From the IMG/VR virus record IMGVR_UViG_3300042991_000483, positions 1-64,000 of that record: a stretch of 64,000 bases of DNA; one strand, written 5' to 3'. The notes below the pieces were generated by a model. That model did not search any database, was not told where the DNA came from, and saw only the letters and a list, made by a program, of their open reading frames with translations. Position numbers and translations under genes: made by a program. This document shows, piece by piece, positions 18,904 to 27,110 of the stretch (within the stretch, counting starts at the first letter, position 1; each line of letters begins with the position of its first letter). The stretch comes from a virus.

Positions 18904-19461
18904 TTCATCCACGATGAGCAATGAAATAGCGAATGAACGGCCAGCGTCAGTAGTCGTAGTAGAGACGTTAACGGAAGAGCCATTGTCTAAGACTAGACTC
19001 ATCTTGTTCCATTCTCTAACTGGTTTCTTCATCCACCTCGGAGTGTACTGGTAGATGAGCTTAACTTTGTCGAGAAACCCCTTCGCAGTGGTGGCTTTAG
19101 TGGCAATGACGAGGATGGACTTATCGGGGTAGAAAATGGCGTACCAGGCCGCCAAACCTGCGGTGATAGTGGAGATGCCCAACTGTCTAGATTTGAGTAC
19201 AATAGTATTCTTGTTTTCGGCGACTGTTTTCAGCAAATCCTCTTGAAAGGGGTAGAGATCGAAACGGATCTTTCCACGCTTAGGGTGCTGAATGCAGCCG
19301 TAGGTGCGTAAAAAGTAGGCAGGGTCTTTCTTACACTTGAAGAACTCGTCTGTTCGTCTCTGCTTATCCCAAGACTGAGTCTTCTCCATCCAAGGAAGAG
19401 GCGCTGGATTGTAAAGTAATTCTGTCTTCGACAGCTTCTTGGGTCCGAAGCTAACTTTCAT
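18805..19461 (-). CDS. Terminase large subunit N-terminal ATPase part with intein N-half
   Basis: A 218-residue protein containing the packaging ATPase core: adenine-binding region (DLYPFQEDLL), Walker A KSRQLGIST (residues 90-98), coupling-type and Walker B segments (SLLIVDE, residues 180-186). Residue 187 is the intein Cys1; the protein ends 32 residues later. On its own it lacks motif III and the nuclease domain, so it must be joined to the product of the next gene to be active. The start at 19461 was preferred to an ATG at 19524 because it has a GGAG ribosome site at good spacing and only 11 bases of overlap with the upstream gene. Confidence 0.9.
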   Translation of the reverse strand: MKVSFGPKKLSKTELLYNPAPLPWMEKTQSWDKQRRTDEFFKCKKDPAYFLRTYGCIQHPKRGKIRFDLYPFQEDLLKTVAENKNTIVLKSRQLGISTITAGLAAWYAIFYPDKSILVIATKATTAKGFLDKVKLIYQYTPRWMKKPVREWNKMSLVLDNGSSVNVSTTTTDAGRSFAISLLIVDECVTGGTEVTVRNRFTGEVRKIPIEGLFDAEYK

Positions 19462-19996
19462 CCGGGTTCTCCAGAGGATCTCTTTCGGTGGAGTACTCAG
19501 CGTACCCAGATCCTTCTTCGTCAAGCTTCACCCGCATATCCACGGCAGTCCATTGAATAGACAAGTCAGCTATCATCTTGACGACCCTAACGATTTCCTT
19601 AGAAGACCCGCCTGCGTTTTCCACAAACTTGGCGAGGGCGGCGAGAGTGAACGGATCCAGTGAGTAGTTTCCACCCTTGAGTATTCTATTTGATATCTCA
19701 TAGGAGTTTTGCTTATCCTGCTCAAGAGACTCTATCGTGGAAGAGAGAAGATCCAAAAGACCTTCCCTGTTCCCACTACGAGACAGTTCCCTGATACTGG
19801 CAATATCTACTCGTCTATTTCTGAGGGTGAAATCGACTTTGTCTTGCTCTTTACCGCTAGAAAGAGTCATACGAGTGGGAAGAACTTCTACTTCTCCAGG
19901 AGGGAGCCTCTGTATCGCACTGTCTGCGGCATCCTCCAGAGCCCTTAACCCCTTCCTGATCTCATCCATAGTATCGTTTCTGCTGTCCTCAGACAT
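19451..19996 (-). CDS. Possible small terminase subunit (gp16 position)
   Basis: A 181-residue helical protein directly upstream of terminase large subunit, where T4-like phages encode gp16. Features: N-terminal helices (DTMDEIRKGLRALEDAADSAI), a central helical segment (LLDLLSSTIESLEQDKQNSYEI) of coiled-coil character, and an acidic C-terminus. gp16-type proteins form rings that recognise the genome and stimulate the large subunit. No specific motif was recognised; the assignment rests on position and helical make-up. Confidence 0.55.
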   Translation of the reverse strand: MSEDSRNDTMDEIRKGLRALEDAADSAIQRLPPGEVEVLPTRMTLSSGKEQDKVDFTLRNRRVDIASIRELSRSGNREGLLDLLSSTIESLEQDKQNSYEISNRILKGGNYSLDPFTLAALAKFVENAGGSSKEIVRVVKMIADLSIQWTAVDMRVKLDEEGSGYAEYSTERDPLENPDES

Positions 19997-20774
19997 CTGC
20001 TTCCTCCGGAATTCCGTTCGTTGCCCTGTAATCTATTTTCAACGCTCGGAGGTATTGCTTGCATTCTTGTGTACTGAAGTCTTTCGATTTTAAGTGGCAC
20101 ATGAGGCTTCTGAGCGTATACACGCTCTTTTCCGGCATTTCTGAGGACAGCGAGTGGTCGCCGCTGATGAAGTTCACTATCTCCTGCCCGATGGCGCTGC
20201 CCGTCAGTAGGTTCATTTTGATAGAAGTATCCTCGTCCTCCAACAAGTTTAGCCACGCCTTCGGATCAACCTTCATGGAGTCGTTGGGCATTCTCTCCAC
20301 CGGATCTTGCGCGGGACGATCTGATGCGGCATCCGCCCCATTAGAACTTGAAGATGATTGCGGGAAAGAGATGAAGATTGTGCGGTGCTTTCTGACTTTG
20401 AAAACGTAAGTGAGAAGCCAGTGCGTGATGATGGTGGTCAAGTAGATGAAGGCGCTGGCGTCCTTTTTCTTTTTCTTATTGGGATCGAACTTTTCGAAGT
20501 CCTTCAACACCTTAAAGGCGGCCTCTTGCATGAGTTCCGCCTCAGGCGCCAAGCTTGAGAGCTTGAGCATTCTTATTCGTGCTTTTGCGATGAGTTGTGA
20601 CGCCACTACTATCTCAGAGCGAATGATCTCTTTCTCTGGGTCTCCAAGGGGCAGAGAAAAATACTCTGTCCATCGGCGAGTGTAGTATGCGTCATCGAAA
20701 TAGTGGCGGGGGTTTACCGCGTCCCCTGCTGGTTTACGGCCCTTCTGGCGTGGACTCTGGCTCTTCTGCTCCAT
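19989..20774 (-). CDS. Late-transcription sigma factor, gp55-like
   Basis: A 261-residue divergent sigma factor. Residues about 25-125 match the sigma region 2 layout of T4 gp55: YYTRRWTEYFSLPL, SEIVVASQLIAKAR, then LMQEAAFKVLKDFEKFDPNK and ASAFIYLTTIITHWLL (gp55-like FDxxK-xxPFAYFTQI). gp55 directs host RNA polymerase to TATAAATA late promoters together with the sliding clamp and gp33. The many CGCTATATAAA elements in this window fit such a factor. It overlaps the uvsX-like gene by 41 bases and has an AGGAGG ribosome site. The C-terminal half (after about residue 135) is not recognised. Confidence 0.75.
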   Translation of the reverse strand: MEQKSQSPRQKGRKPAGDAVNPRHYFDDAYYTRRWTEYFSLPLGDPEKEIIRSEIVVASQLIAKARIRMLKLSSLAPEAELMQEAAFKVLKDFEKFDPNKKKKKDASAFIYLTTIITHWLLTYVFKVRKHRTIFISFPQSSSSSNGADAASDRPAQDPVERMPNDSMKVDPKAWLNLLEDEDTSIKMNLLTGSAIGQEIVNFISGDHSLSSEMPEKSVYTLRSLMCHLKSKDFSTQECKQYLRALKIDYRATNGIPEEADV

Positions 20775-21879
20775 TCTCTTCCTCCTGGGAAGAGACGTCA
20801 GGTTTCAACAAGAGCCCACTGATTTCATGTGCATACTTTTCTACGTCAGCACGGAACGAGACATCGTCTACATACTCTGGCTCGAATCCTATGCCCTGTA
20901 GAATCCCCGCTGTCTTGATACCTGCCTTACTCTTTCTAAACCACTTACTGCCCTTCATCGACTCCATAATTGCCGACATCTGGTCAAATTTCCCAGAAAG
21001 ATACATGAGGCTAAGTACCGTTCTCTGCCACGGAGGAGCGGTCTTGCACTTCACTGTTTCAAATCGTACTGATTGCCCGACGACTTCTTCACCTGATTTG
21101 ATTTTACCTACGGTCTTGACTTTGATTCGGTAAGAAGCGTAAAACTTCATTGCTTTTCCGCCAGTGCTCTCGTATGGATCTGCTCCCCACATCACAGGGC
21201 CGGACTGCATTTTCGTCCTCACCTGATTTACGAAAACGAGGGCGATCCGAAGAGCCCCTAGCGTTCTAGGAATCTGTCTGAACTGTACGCTGTTGTAACG
21301 CGCCCGAGCCATAGCCTGCATGTTGGAGAAGTCTTTTCCGGTGACGGCTGCGGCGATCTCGTCAGTAGTGGAGACCCCGGCGATGGTATCCACTATCATA
21401 AGGCAAGGAACAGCGTCCTCACCTTTAGACTCTTGTGTCTGCATGACCCTGTACACAGTGTTCCATACTTGCTCAAGCGTGTCAGCTTCGGCCACAATGA
21501 TAGACTCATTGTCTCCACCGAGGTCGAGGAAACGGTCATGATCCCATGAGTGTTCAGTATCTACTGCCACCACATAGCCACCGGCCCTCTGGACTGCCAC
21601 TGCTAGGTGATATCCTAGCGTAGATTTTCCGCTGCCTTCTTCGCCAAATATCTCACCTATCTTCCCTACAGGAAGACCGCCGCCGAGCATCTTATCCAGG
21701 GGCAAACCCGTGGGGATATACTCTTTGACAGGAGCATCCGGTTCGTTGTAGTGAATGTAATTCGGATTAAGAGATCCCTGTTTCAAAAGGCTATCGGTCA
21801 GATTCTTAGCGGACAAAATAGCAGACCCTTTTTCCAAATCCTTACGATTTGTGATTTTCATTTCAGACTTTTTTACCAT
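20734..21879 (-). CDS. RecA/UvsX-like recombinase
   Basis: A 381-residue RecA-fold protein: IPTGLPLDKMLGGGLPVGKI leads to Walker A GEEGSGKST, then VVAVDTEHSWD, a Walker B strand CLMIVDTIAG and the L2-adjacent LALVFVNQVRTK-like segment (IALVFVNQVRTKM). It catalyses strand exchange for recombination-dependent replication and repair, acting with the gp46/47-like proteins, the gp32-like protein and the UvsW-like helicase in this window. Start 21879 was chosen for its AGGAG site nine bases upstream; the ATG at 21888 is too close to that site. A CGCTATATTCAG promoter-like element precedes it. Confidence 0.93.
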   Translation of the reverse strand: MVKKSEMKITNRKDLEKGSAILSAKNLTDSLLKQGSLNPNYIHYNEPDAPVKEYIPTGLPLDKMLGGGLPVGKIGEIFGEEGSGKSTLGYHLAVAVQRAGGYVVAVDTEHSWDHDRFLDLGGDNESIIVAEADTLEQVWNTVYRVMQTQESKGEDAVPCLMIVDTIAGVSTTDEIAAAVTGKDFSNMQAMARARYNSVQFRQIPRTLGALRIALVFVNQVRTKMQSGPVMWGADPYESTGGKAMKFYASYRIKVKTVGKIKSGEEVVGQSVRFETVKCKTAPPWQRTVLSLMYLSGKFDQMSAIMESMKGSKWFRKSKAGIKTAGILQGIGFEPEYVDDVSFRADVEKYAHEISGLLLKPDVSSQEEENGAEEPESTPEGP

Positions 21880-21930
21880 CTGTCTCATTCTCCTATTTTC
21901 TCGTAGTTCAGACAAAGAAAACAACCCGTA

Positions 21931-21945
21931 CTGAATATAGCGTGG
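21931..21945 (-). promoter_or_regulatory. Candidate phage promoter before uvsX-like gene
   Basis: The minus strand reads CTCCACGCTATATTCAG, located after the HU terminator and about 52 bases upstream of the recombinase start. It shares CACGCTATAT with the consensus element. Confidence 0.55.
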
Positions 21946-21956
21946 AGAACGAACAG

Positions 21957-21980
21957 AAAAGGGGCGCTTACTGGCGCCCC
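21957..21980 (-). terminator. Rho-independent terminator after the HU gene
   Basis: The stem GGGGCGC / GCGCCCC has a 6-base loop and is followed on the minus strand by TTTTCTGTT. It lies about 33 bases past the HU stop. Confidence 0.9.
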
Positions 21981-22012
21981 CTTCTGCTTCTGCTTGTTTT
22001 GTCTGTGATGTC

Positions 22013-22291
22013 TTAGTCTACTTGCTTCGCTTTGAGAAAGCGGAACTTTCGGACCACCTTCGCCGGAACATCAATAGCCTCATTGGTCACGGGGTTTCGC
22101 GCTTTGCGCGCATTGCGTTGTTTGACTTCGAAGACGCCGAAGCCCGACACACGAACCTTGTCACCTGGGTCGATGAGGTTACCAAGGATCACACCATTCT
22201 CTCCGAACACGGCGTCGAAGATACGCGCGGCTCGGGCCCTCGGCTCGGCAAGTTCTTCAGCCAGAGCTTTGATCAGATCGCCTTTGTTCAT
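22013..22291 (-). CDS. HU/IHF-family DNA-binding protein
   Basis: A 92-residue HU-type protein: MNKGDLIKALAEE start, GxFEVKQRNARKARNP (the conserved GFGxFxVxxRxARxGRNPxT arm motif), and VVRKFRFLKAK C-terminus. It bends and compacts DNA, possibly organising phage DNA for packaging, replication or transcription. Start 22291 has an AGGAGG site. It forms its own transcription unit between a CGCTATCTAATA promoter-like element and a strong terminator. Confidence 0.95.
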   Translation of the reverse strand: MNKGDLIKALAEELAEPRARAARIFDAVFGENGVILGNLIDPGDKVRVSGFGVFEVKQRNARKARNPVTNEAIDVPAKVVRKFRFLKAKQVD

Positions 22292-22378
22292 TGTACTACC
22301 TCCTCTTTGATTCACCAGCCACGACCGCTGACAGAGTTCAAACCACCCAGAGACGGGGGATTCCTACGGTCCTCTACT

Positions 22379-22395
22379 ATTAGATAGCGTAAAAC
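22379..22395 (-). promoter_or_regulatory. Candidate phage promoter before HU gene
   Basis: The minus strand reads CGTTTTACGCTATCTAATAG, about 90 bases upstream of the HU start. The core ACGCTAT is shared with the other elements. Confidence 0.5.
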
Positions 22396-22420
22396 GACCG
22401 TTATTTTCCCTGAACACAGA

Positions 22421-23113
22421 TTAGGAGGTCAGGACCGCCCCATAGATTTTCACGATGGTTCTTGTGAACCGTATAGATTTATCTACTTTGATGGGGAATA
22501 CTGGCGTGGACTCGCTGTGTCCAACTGCGTCTGCCCATGAACCGACGAAAGGCGTGTCCCCAACGTCATAGCCAGAATAATGTGTCCAAGCATCAACCTC
22601 TGACTGCGTTTTGGGGGCGAAATTCTTATCAATGTAGGTAAAGGGAAAGAGGAAGTAGCCGTTGACGATGATGGACATGTTCACGTTAGCAGGCTCTACG
22701 GGGAGGTCCGAATATCCTCCCCCGGTGCTGCTGTACTTGTACGCCAAAGGATCTGGAGCATACCCGAAAGTTACCTTCACAGGATAGTCGGACATAATGT
22801 AGAGGAAATTAGGCTGAACATCGTTGATACTTCCCGACCTCCCGTCTATGGTTTGGAAGACTCCATTTACGTCCTTCGTCAGTTGTGAGGTGGTGGGGAC
22901 GGGGAAGACAAAACTCGGGGCGGTTGTAGAGAGGGTCTTCTGTACAAGCCAATCCTTCTCGTTTAGGAGCTTCTTCTGAATCTCCAGAGGTATCTGTCTG
23001 ATTATCTCCTTGCATGCGCTCATCTGCTGCAGGCGCCCGAGGAGGGTCAACTGTTTGTAATTCGGATTGGGGTTGCATCCGCTGTATCCGGTTGGCTGTC
23101 CTACTATACCCAT
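22421..23113 (-). CDS. Hypothetical protein, possibly virion-associated
   Basis: A 230-residue protein, not recognised. After a Gly/Pro/Asn-rich start, it has a helical segment (LQQMSACKEIIRQIPLEIQKKLL) and a beta-rich remainder with many aromatic residues (YIMSDYPVKVTFGYAPDPL, MSIIVNGYFLFPFTYI). Composition is typical of phage tail or decoration proteins. It lies immediately downstream of another similar-looking protein gene, and both may function together. Confidence 0.55.
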   Translation of the reverse strand: MGIVGQPTGYSGCNPNPNYKQLTLLGRLQQMSACKEIIRQIPLEIQKKLLNEKDWLVQKTLSTTAPSFVFPVPTTSQLTKDVNGVFQTIDGRSGSINDVQPNFLYIMSDYPVKVTFGYAPDPLAYKYSSTGGGYSDLPVEPANVNMSIIVNGYFLFPFTYIDKNFAPKTQSEVDAWTHYSGYDVGDTPFVGSWADAVGHSESTPVFPIKVDKSIRFTRTIVKIYGAVLTS

Positions 23114-23124
23114 TGGGATCTCCT

Positions 23125-23616
23125 TTATACGGTCGAAAACTTCGCGAAGTATACCTCCGCGCTCGTAGACGCCAAACCAATGGGGAGGTAGAGTTTCAAA
23201 GGAAGCACTCTACGGTAAAAGCCGTCTTCCAACGAGACGTCGTACGGACAATTCCCTTTCCACAAGAAGACGTCGTTAATGGGAGGAAGTACAGTAGGAG
23301 AATATCCTACCACTCCGTATCCTAAAACCACTCCCAGAGGACCGTCGGGGACTATGACCACGAGGTCTATGTCCTGCTGCGGGCTGTCTCCACTAAATCC
23401 CACTAGGCTCTCGTCAAAGACGTACGTGGGATTGTTCGTATCCAAGGAGACCTTGAAGTAGAACTCACCGTTATCAGCAATCGCCCCAAAATCAGAAACG
23501 GCAAACCTGTTTACGACGTTTCCCAACCTGTCAGACACCTCGATGCGGCTGTCCATGATAAGGATCTGACTGCCTTGAAGGTAGGTGCTGTTGGTCGGAG
23601 ATAGGGGGTTAGTCAT
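23125..23616 (-). CDS. Hypothetical protein, possibly virion-associated
   Basis: A 163-residue beta-rich protein, not recognised (IDLVVIVPDGPLGVVLGYGVVGYSP, YRRVLPLKLYLPIGL). No signal peptide or membrane helix. An AGAATATAC element precedes it and the next gene follows after 11 bases, so the two are likely co-transcribed. Confidence 0.55.
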   Translation of the reverse strand: MTNPLSPTNSTYLQGSQILIMDSRIEVSDRLGNVVNRFAVSDFGAIADNGEFYFKVSLDTNNPTYVFDESLVGFSGDSPQQDIDLVVIVPDGPLGVVLGYGVVGYSPTVLPPINDVFLWKGNCPYDVSLEDGFYRRVLPLKLYLPIGLASTSAEVYFAKFSTV

Positions 23617-23643
23617 AATAGTTCCTCCATAAGGGTCTACTTG

Positions 23644-23652
23644 GTATATTCT
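23644..23652 (-). promoter_or_regulatory. AGAATATAC element
   Basis: Minus-strand TAGAATATACC, 28 bases upstream of the start of the 163-residue protein gene. TTGACA occurs shortly before it, but only three bases separate the two, too close for a normal -35/-10 pair. Confidence 0.4.
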
Positions 23653-23670
23653 ACCCTGTCAAAGCAAAAC

Positions 23671-23692
23671 AAAAGGGGGCCGACTGGCCCCC
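23671..23692 (-). terminator. Rho-independent terminator
   Basis: The stem GGGGGCC / GGCCCCC with a 4-base loop is followed on the minus strand by TTTTGTTTTG. It terminates the transcript of the gene ending at 23720. Confidence 0.9.
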
Positions 23693-23719
23693 TTTATGCT
23701 CTGTCTGGAGTGGGTAAAG

Positions 23720-24349
23720 TTAGAAAATATCGTCGTTTGTGCATTCCAGCCAAAAAAAGTTGGGTCTGGCCCTCTTCTCCAGCTTCAGATCATCGGGGAC
23801 GATAACGATCTTCTGCTGCCAGTTCGTTTCGCCGTCATGTGAGTGCTTCTCAGCATGAAGTTCTCCATGATGCTTAAAGTTGACGGAGAGAACCTTTGGA
23901 ATTGAGGAGTAGATACCTAGCGCCTTAGCCGTATAGCTCGTATTTGGGTCGAAGAAGACGTCAGCCATCAAGAAGAATGGAGTCGACTTCGTACCCTTCT
24001 CTTGAGAATGCACAAACTTAAGCAAGAACTTATCCAGCTTGTACGTCTCCCCAGAGGCATAGGCGGTCTTAGATGAAGAATTTGGGTACTTGGAAGAGAC
24101 GTTATCGTCTCGTCTGGACTCTTTCTGCTGCACGAACCAGTACACGGACTTCAGCGAGAACTTATTTTCTGTGGTGAATTTCCTGTTCGCCCCGAACATA
24201 TCTGTGGGGATCGTGGACAGGAAAATATCCGAAGTCACTAAAGACTTCGGCAAATAGACGGTGAGCCCTACAGGAGTAGACAATTCTACGTCAGACTCTA
24301 CTGGAGCATACCCACTCTCTTCCTCTTTTTTACTTCCGAAAAATGCCAT
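23720..24349 (-). CDS. Hypothetical protein
   Basis: A 209-residue protein, not recognised. It begins with a short basic/acidic segment (MAFFGSKKEEE), then a beta-rich domain (VGLTVYLPKSLV, FLMADVFFDPNTSYTAK) and ends with FFWLECTNDDIF. The ATG at 24349 has an AGGAGG site and is preferred over an upstream in-frame ATG. A terminator follows. Unknown function. Confidence 0.6.
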   Translation of the reverse strand: MAFFGSKKEEESGYAPVESDVELSTPVGLTVYLPKSLVTSDIFLSTIPTDMFGANRKFTTENKFSLKSVYWFVQQKESRRDDNVSSKYPNSSSKTAYASGETYKLDKFLLKFVHSQEKGTKSTPFFLMADVFFDPNTSYTAKALGIYSSIPKVLSVNFKHHGELHAEKHSHDGETNWQQKIVIVPDDLKLEKRARPNFFWLECTNDDIF

Positions 24350-24429
24350 TACAGCCTCCTGATCATCTCTATTCCGGTTTTTTGCACAAGCGTAAGAGGC
24401 TTGCACACCCAAGAAGACACGCACACATT

Positions 24430-24444
24430 CTAATTAGCGAAAAC
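24430..24444 (-). promoter_or_regulatory. Weak candidate promoter (TTCGCTAATTAGA)
   Basis: The minus strand reads TTTTCGCTAATTAGAATG, sharing CGCTA with the consensus but not the TATAAA part. It lies about 80 bases upstream of the downstream gene. Confidence 0.3.
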
Positions 24445-24471
24445 AAACACCATTATTTGCGAAGGCTAAGA

Positions 24472-26922
24472 TTAGCACTTACTATCTCCGCAAGATACGC
24501 AACGATCACAGCCATTTTCTTTGATGACGGCAAGATTTTTGCATCTAGGACAGAGGGAGTACTCGTACGCTCCCTCAGCCAAAAGCGTCTTAGGCTTACT
24601 TGCCTCAGTAACACCTTCACTACTTTCGACGCTAGCAAGAAAAAACTTCAGAGCGAAGGCAGCTGCTTGCGAGAGACCGCTGATGAAAGCGTGTTTTCCG
24701 GTGGTGATATCTTCGGAAAAAGCGCCGGGGAGAGCAATGATATCCATGAGTTCATCTATGACCCAATGCGAACTCACTCCATGTGCAGCGTCCCTGCGCA
24801 GAAGCGCAGTCAAGAGAATGCTTAGTTGTTTCGCCTGAGGCTCATCCTCCGGCTTCTTTGTGACGATGGATATTTCCACCGGCTCTCCAGTAATCGGGTC
24901 TCCGGCGATGCTGATTCTGGCTTTGTGAGTGGGGCAGTACTTGATCGCGTACACCCTGCCATTGAGCACGGCCGGGCGAGGGGTGATCATATCCTTGGAG
25001 TGCTTGAAGAGCTTCCGAATCAGAGAACGACTCTCTTCTTTTCCGGTCTTTAGAACTCCCTCGCGGCTTCCCTCTCGGTAAACCGTAATGCCCTTGAGAC
25101 CCGCTTTCCAGGCCTGCAGGTAGATTTTGGAAACGTCGTCTATAGTCGCGGTGCTGGGAAGATTGATGGTGCTGGAGACGGCGGCGTCTATGTAGCTTTG
25201 GACGATGCTCTGCATCTCCACCCTTAGTTCAGGGCTGAGGTCATGGGCAGTAATTAGATACTCGGGGTAGTTAGTGGAGCCGGTAGCCCTCATGTAGTCC
25301 TTGATTACGGAGACGTACTCGGTGAACTCTCTGTCGCCGTCACTGAACTTGACCCGCCTCGTAAACGAAGGAGCGAAAATGGGTTCGATGCCGGAAGAAA
25401 CTCCTCCTAGTATCTCAGAGCCTGTCCCGACTGGTGCGACGGTTAAAAGGGTGACGTTGCGGACTCCATACTTCTTCAGGTTCTTCTCGAAGTCCTTGTC
25501 TCCGAACTTACTGACTTCGTCCAATAGGCGCTGCATGTACCCGGACTTAGTAAACTCATCGAACTTGAACTGCGGGAAGGGGCCGAGTTCCTTTGACATC
25601 TCCATAGATGCAGTGTATGCTGAATGAGCCAGAGTGAACATGATCTCTTTGACAATCTTTTTCGATTGCTTGCTGCCGTAAGCGACCCCAAGCTTAAAGA
25701 GCATGTCGCCGAGACCGGTGATTCCCACCCCTATTCTACGGTCTCTAAGTGTCGCCTCATCCTGTCCCTTAACCGCTTGCTTGCCAACGTTATAGTCCAC
25801 TACTAAATCCAAGAACTTCACCGTGTCCCTCACAAGCTCTCTCAGCCTTTCGTAGTTCAGAGCGGCTTTGGGAGTGAAAGGGTCTGAAACAAGAGCGGAG
25901 AGGTTGACGTGTGCGAGGTTACAGTTACCATGTACGGGTAGAGGTTCTTCTGCACAAGGGTTTGTACTAGAGAGGGGAGCGTAGTATTCACCATTATGCT
26001 CAGACACCATCTTATCCCAAAACAAGAGCCCCGGCTCTGCCGTAGACCAAGCGTTCTTGATGATGTTCTCCCACAACGCCTTCGCCTTGATTGTCCTAGT
26101 CACCATCTTTTGTTCACCGTGAATCTCGCCGGACCACTTCAATTCGAAGTCTGAATCCTTCTCCACGGCTTTCATGAATTTATCAGTTAACCGAACAGAG
26201 AGGTTGGCGTGATTGACGGAAAAGGTAGGGGAGATGGCGTCCTTCAGGTCTTGAAAAGAGTTCTCGCCTCGCACATATTTTGCGATAGAGTCATCTATAG
26301 AGCACCTATCATACTGTTTGAGATTGATGAAGTCGAAGATGTCTGGATGATCGACCCCCATAGTCACCATCAACGCCCCTCTACGGTTGTGTTGCCCGAT
26401 GGTGCCGGTGGCTTTAGAGAAGATGTCTATGAAAGAGGCAGCACCAGTGCTACTCCTGGCGGCGTTGTTAACTTGCGCACCCTTGGGCCTAAGCTTAGAG
26501 ACATCGAAGCCGAAGCCACCGCCGTGGCTGAACGTCAACACCATCTCCAATAATGTGTTGAAAATACCCTCGAGGGTGTCGTCGGGTGGAGTTCCTACGT
26601 AGCAGTTAAACGCAGTGACACGCCCGTCTCCACCTATGGCAGAAGTGATCCTTCCCCCGGGCACTACCTCGCCGTTGTTCAACATCGTGAAGATCTTGTT
26701 CTGTACCTCTACTTCCTGGGTCAGGTTCAAGGCTAGTCTACGCCAAACCTCTTCCTTGGTTGTTTCTAGGAGTTCGTCGTCAACCCCAGTCTTGCAATAC
26801 TTCGCAAGAAAAATAGCCGCCGACTTTCTGCTGTTCCGCATCTCCTGCATGATCTTAGCTAGTTCGGGAGGGATAGTGGCGTCTTCAGAGTAGAGAATGG
26901 ACAGAGCATCCTTCAGTTTCAT
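24472..26922 (-). CDS. nrdJ: Class II (adenosylcobalamin-dependent) ribonucleotide reductase
   Basis: An 816-residue single-subunit reductase. Visible family motifs: VVPGGRI, FNCYVGTPPDD (first redox Cys), SHGGGFGFDVSKLRP, NPCAEEPL with PVHGNCNLAHVN, GITGLGDML, VAPVGTGSEILGGVSSGIEPIF and STINLPSTATIDD. The C-terminus has a zinc-type Cys cluster (CPRCKNLAVIKENGCDRCVSCGDSKC region). Class II enzymes need no separate beta subunit and use vitamin B12, so they work with or without oxygen; the host presumably provides cobalamin. The enzyme supplies dNTPs for phage replication. No intein or intron is visible. Confidence 0.95.
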   Translation of the reverse strand: MKLKDALSILYSEDATIPPELAKIMQEMRNSRKSAAIFLAKYCKTGVDDELLETTKEEVWRRLALNLTQEVEVQNKIFTMLNNGEVVPGGRITSAIGGDGRVTAFNCYVGTPPDDTLEGIFNTLLEMVLTFSHGGGFGFDVSKLRPKGAQVNNAARSSTGAASFIDIFSKATGTIGQHNRRGALMVTMGVDHPDIFDFINLKQYDRCSIDDSIAKYVRGENSFQDLKDAISPTFSVNHANLSVRLTDKFMKAVEKDSDFELKWSGEIHGEQKMVTRTIKAKALWENIIKNAWSTAEPGLLFWDKMVSEHNGEYYAPLSSTNPCAEEPLPVHGNCNLAHVNLSALVSDPFTPKAALNYERLRELVRDTVKFLDLVVDYNVGKQAVKGQDEATLRDRRIGVGITGLGDMLFKLGVAYGSKQSKKIVKEIMFTLAHSAYTASMEMSKELGPFPQFKFDEFTKSGYMQRLLDEVSKFGDKDFEKNLKKYGVRNVTLLTVAPVGTGSEILGGVSSGIEPIFAPSFTRRVKFSDGDREFTEYVSVIKDYMRATGSTNYPEYLITAHDLSPELRVEMQSIVQSYIDAAVSSTINLPSTATIDDVSKIYLQAWKAGLKGITVYREGSREGVLKTGKEESRSLIRKLFKHSKDMITPRPAVLNGRVYAIKYCPTHKARISIAGDPITGEPVEISIVTKKPEDEPQAKQLSILLTALLRRDAAHGVSSHWVIDELMDIIALPGAFSEDITTGKHAFISGLSQAAAFALKFFLASVESSEGVTEASKPKTLLAEGAYEYSLCPRCKNLAVIKENGCDRCVSCGDSKC

Positions 26923-26973
26923 TTGTTTTCCTTATAAATGCGGATGGCGAAGTCTCCAACGAGTAGGGAAAGC

Positions 26974-26982
26974 ATATATTCC
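26974..26982 (-). promoter_or_regulatory. GGAATATAT variant element
   Basis: Minus-strand AGGAATATATGC, a variant of AGAATATAC, about 52 bases upstream of nrdJ and downstream of the CGCTACTATC element. Confidence 0.25.
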
Positions 26983-27000
26983 TCAACGAGGCACGACATT

Positions 27001-27012
27001 GATAGTAGCGTG
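27001..27012 (-). promoter_or_regulatory. Candidate phage promoter before nrdJ
   Basis: The minus strand reads TTTCACGCTACTATCAATG, immediately after the preceding terminator and about 80 bases upstream of nrdJ. It shares TTTCACGCTA with the two strongest elements (38842, 39275). Confidence 0.45.
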
Positions 27013-27027
27013 AAATGAGGATACAAA

Positions 27028-27053
27028 GAGAGGACCACCGAAGTGGTCCTCTC
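27028..27053 (-). terminator. Terminator hairpin after the basic protein gene
   Basis: An 11-bp stem (GAGAGGACCAC / GTGGTCCTCTC) with a 4-base CGAA/TTCG loop. The following T-run is short (TTTGTAT), so termination may be less efficient than at the other sites. Confidence 0.75.
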
Positions 27054-27110
27054 ATTTGCTAGGATCCCGATAGGGAGCCCGTAACTGTTTCCACACTTGG
27101 TGGATCAGAT

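Noticed and set aside
23640-23670. Standard sigma70 promoter using TTGACA near 23660
   Set aside because: TTGACA and the TAGAATATACC element are only three bases apart, incompatible with -35/-10 spacing.
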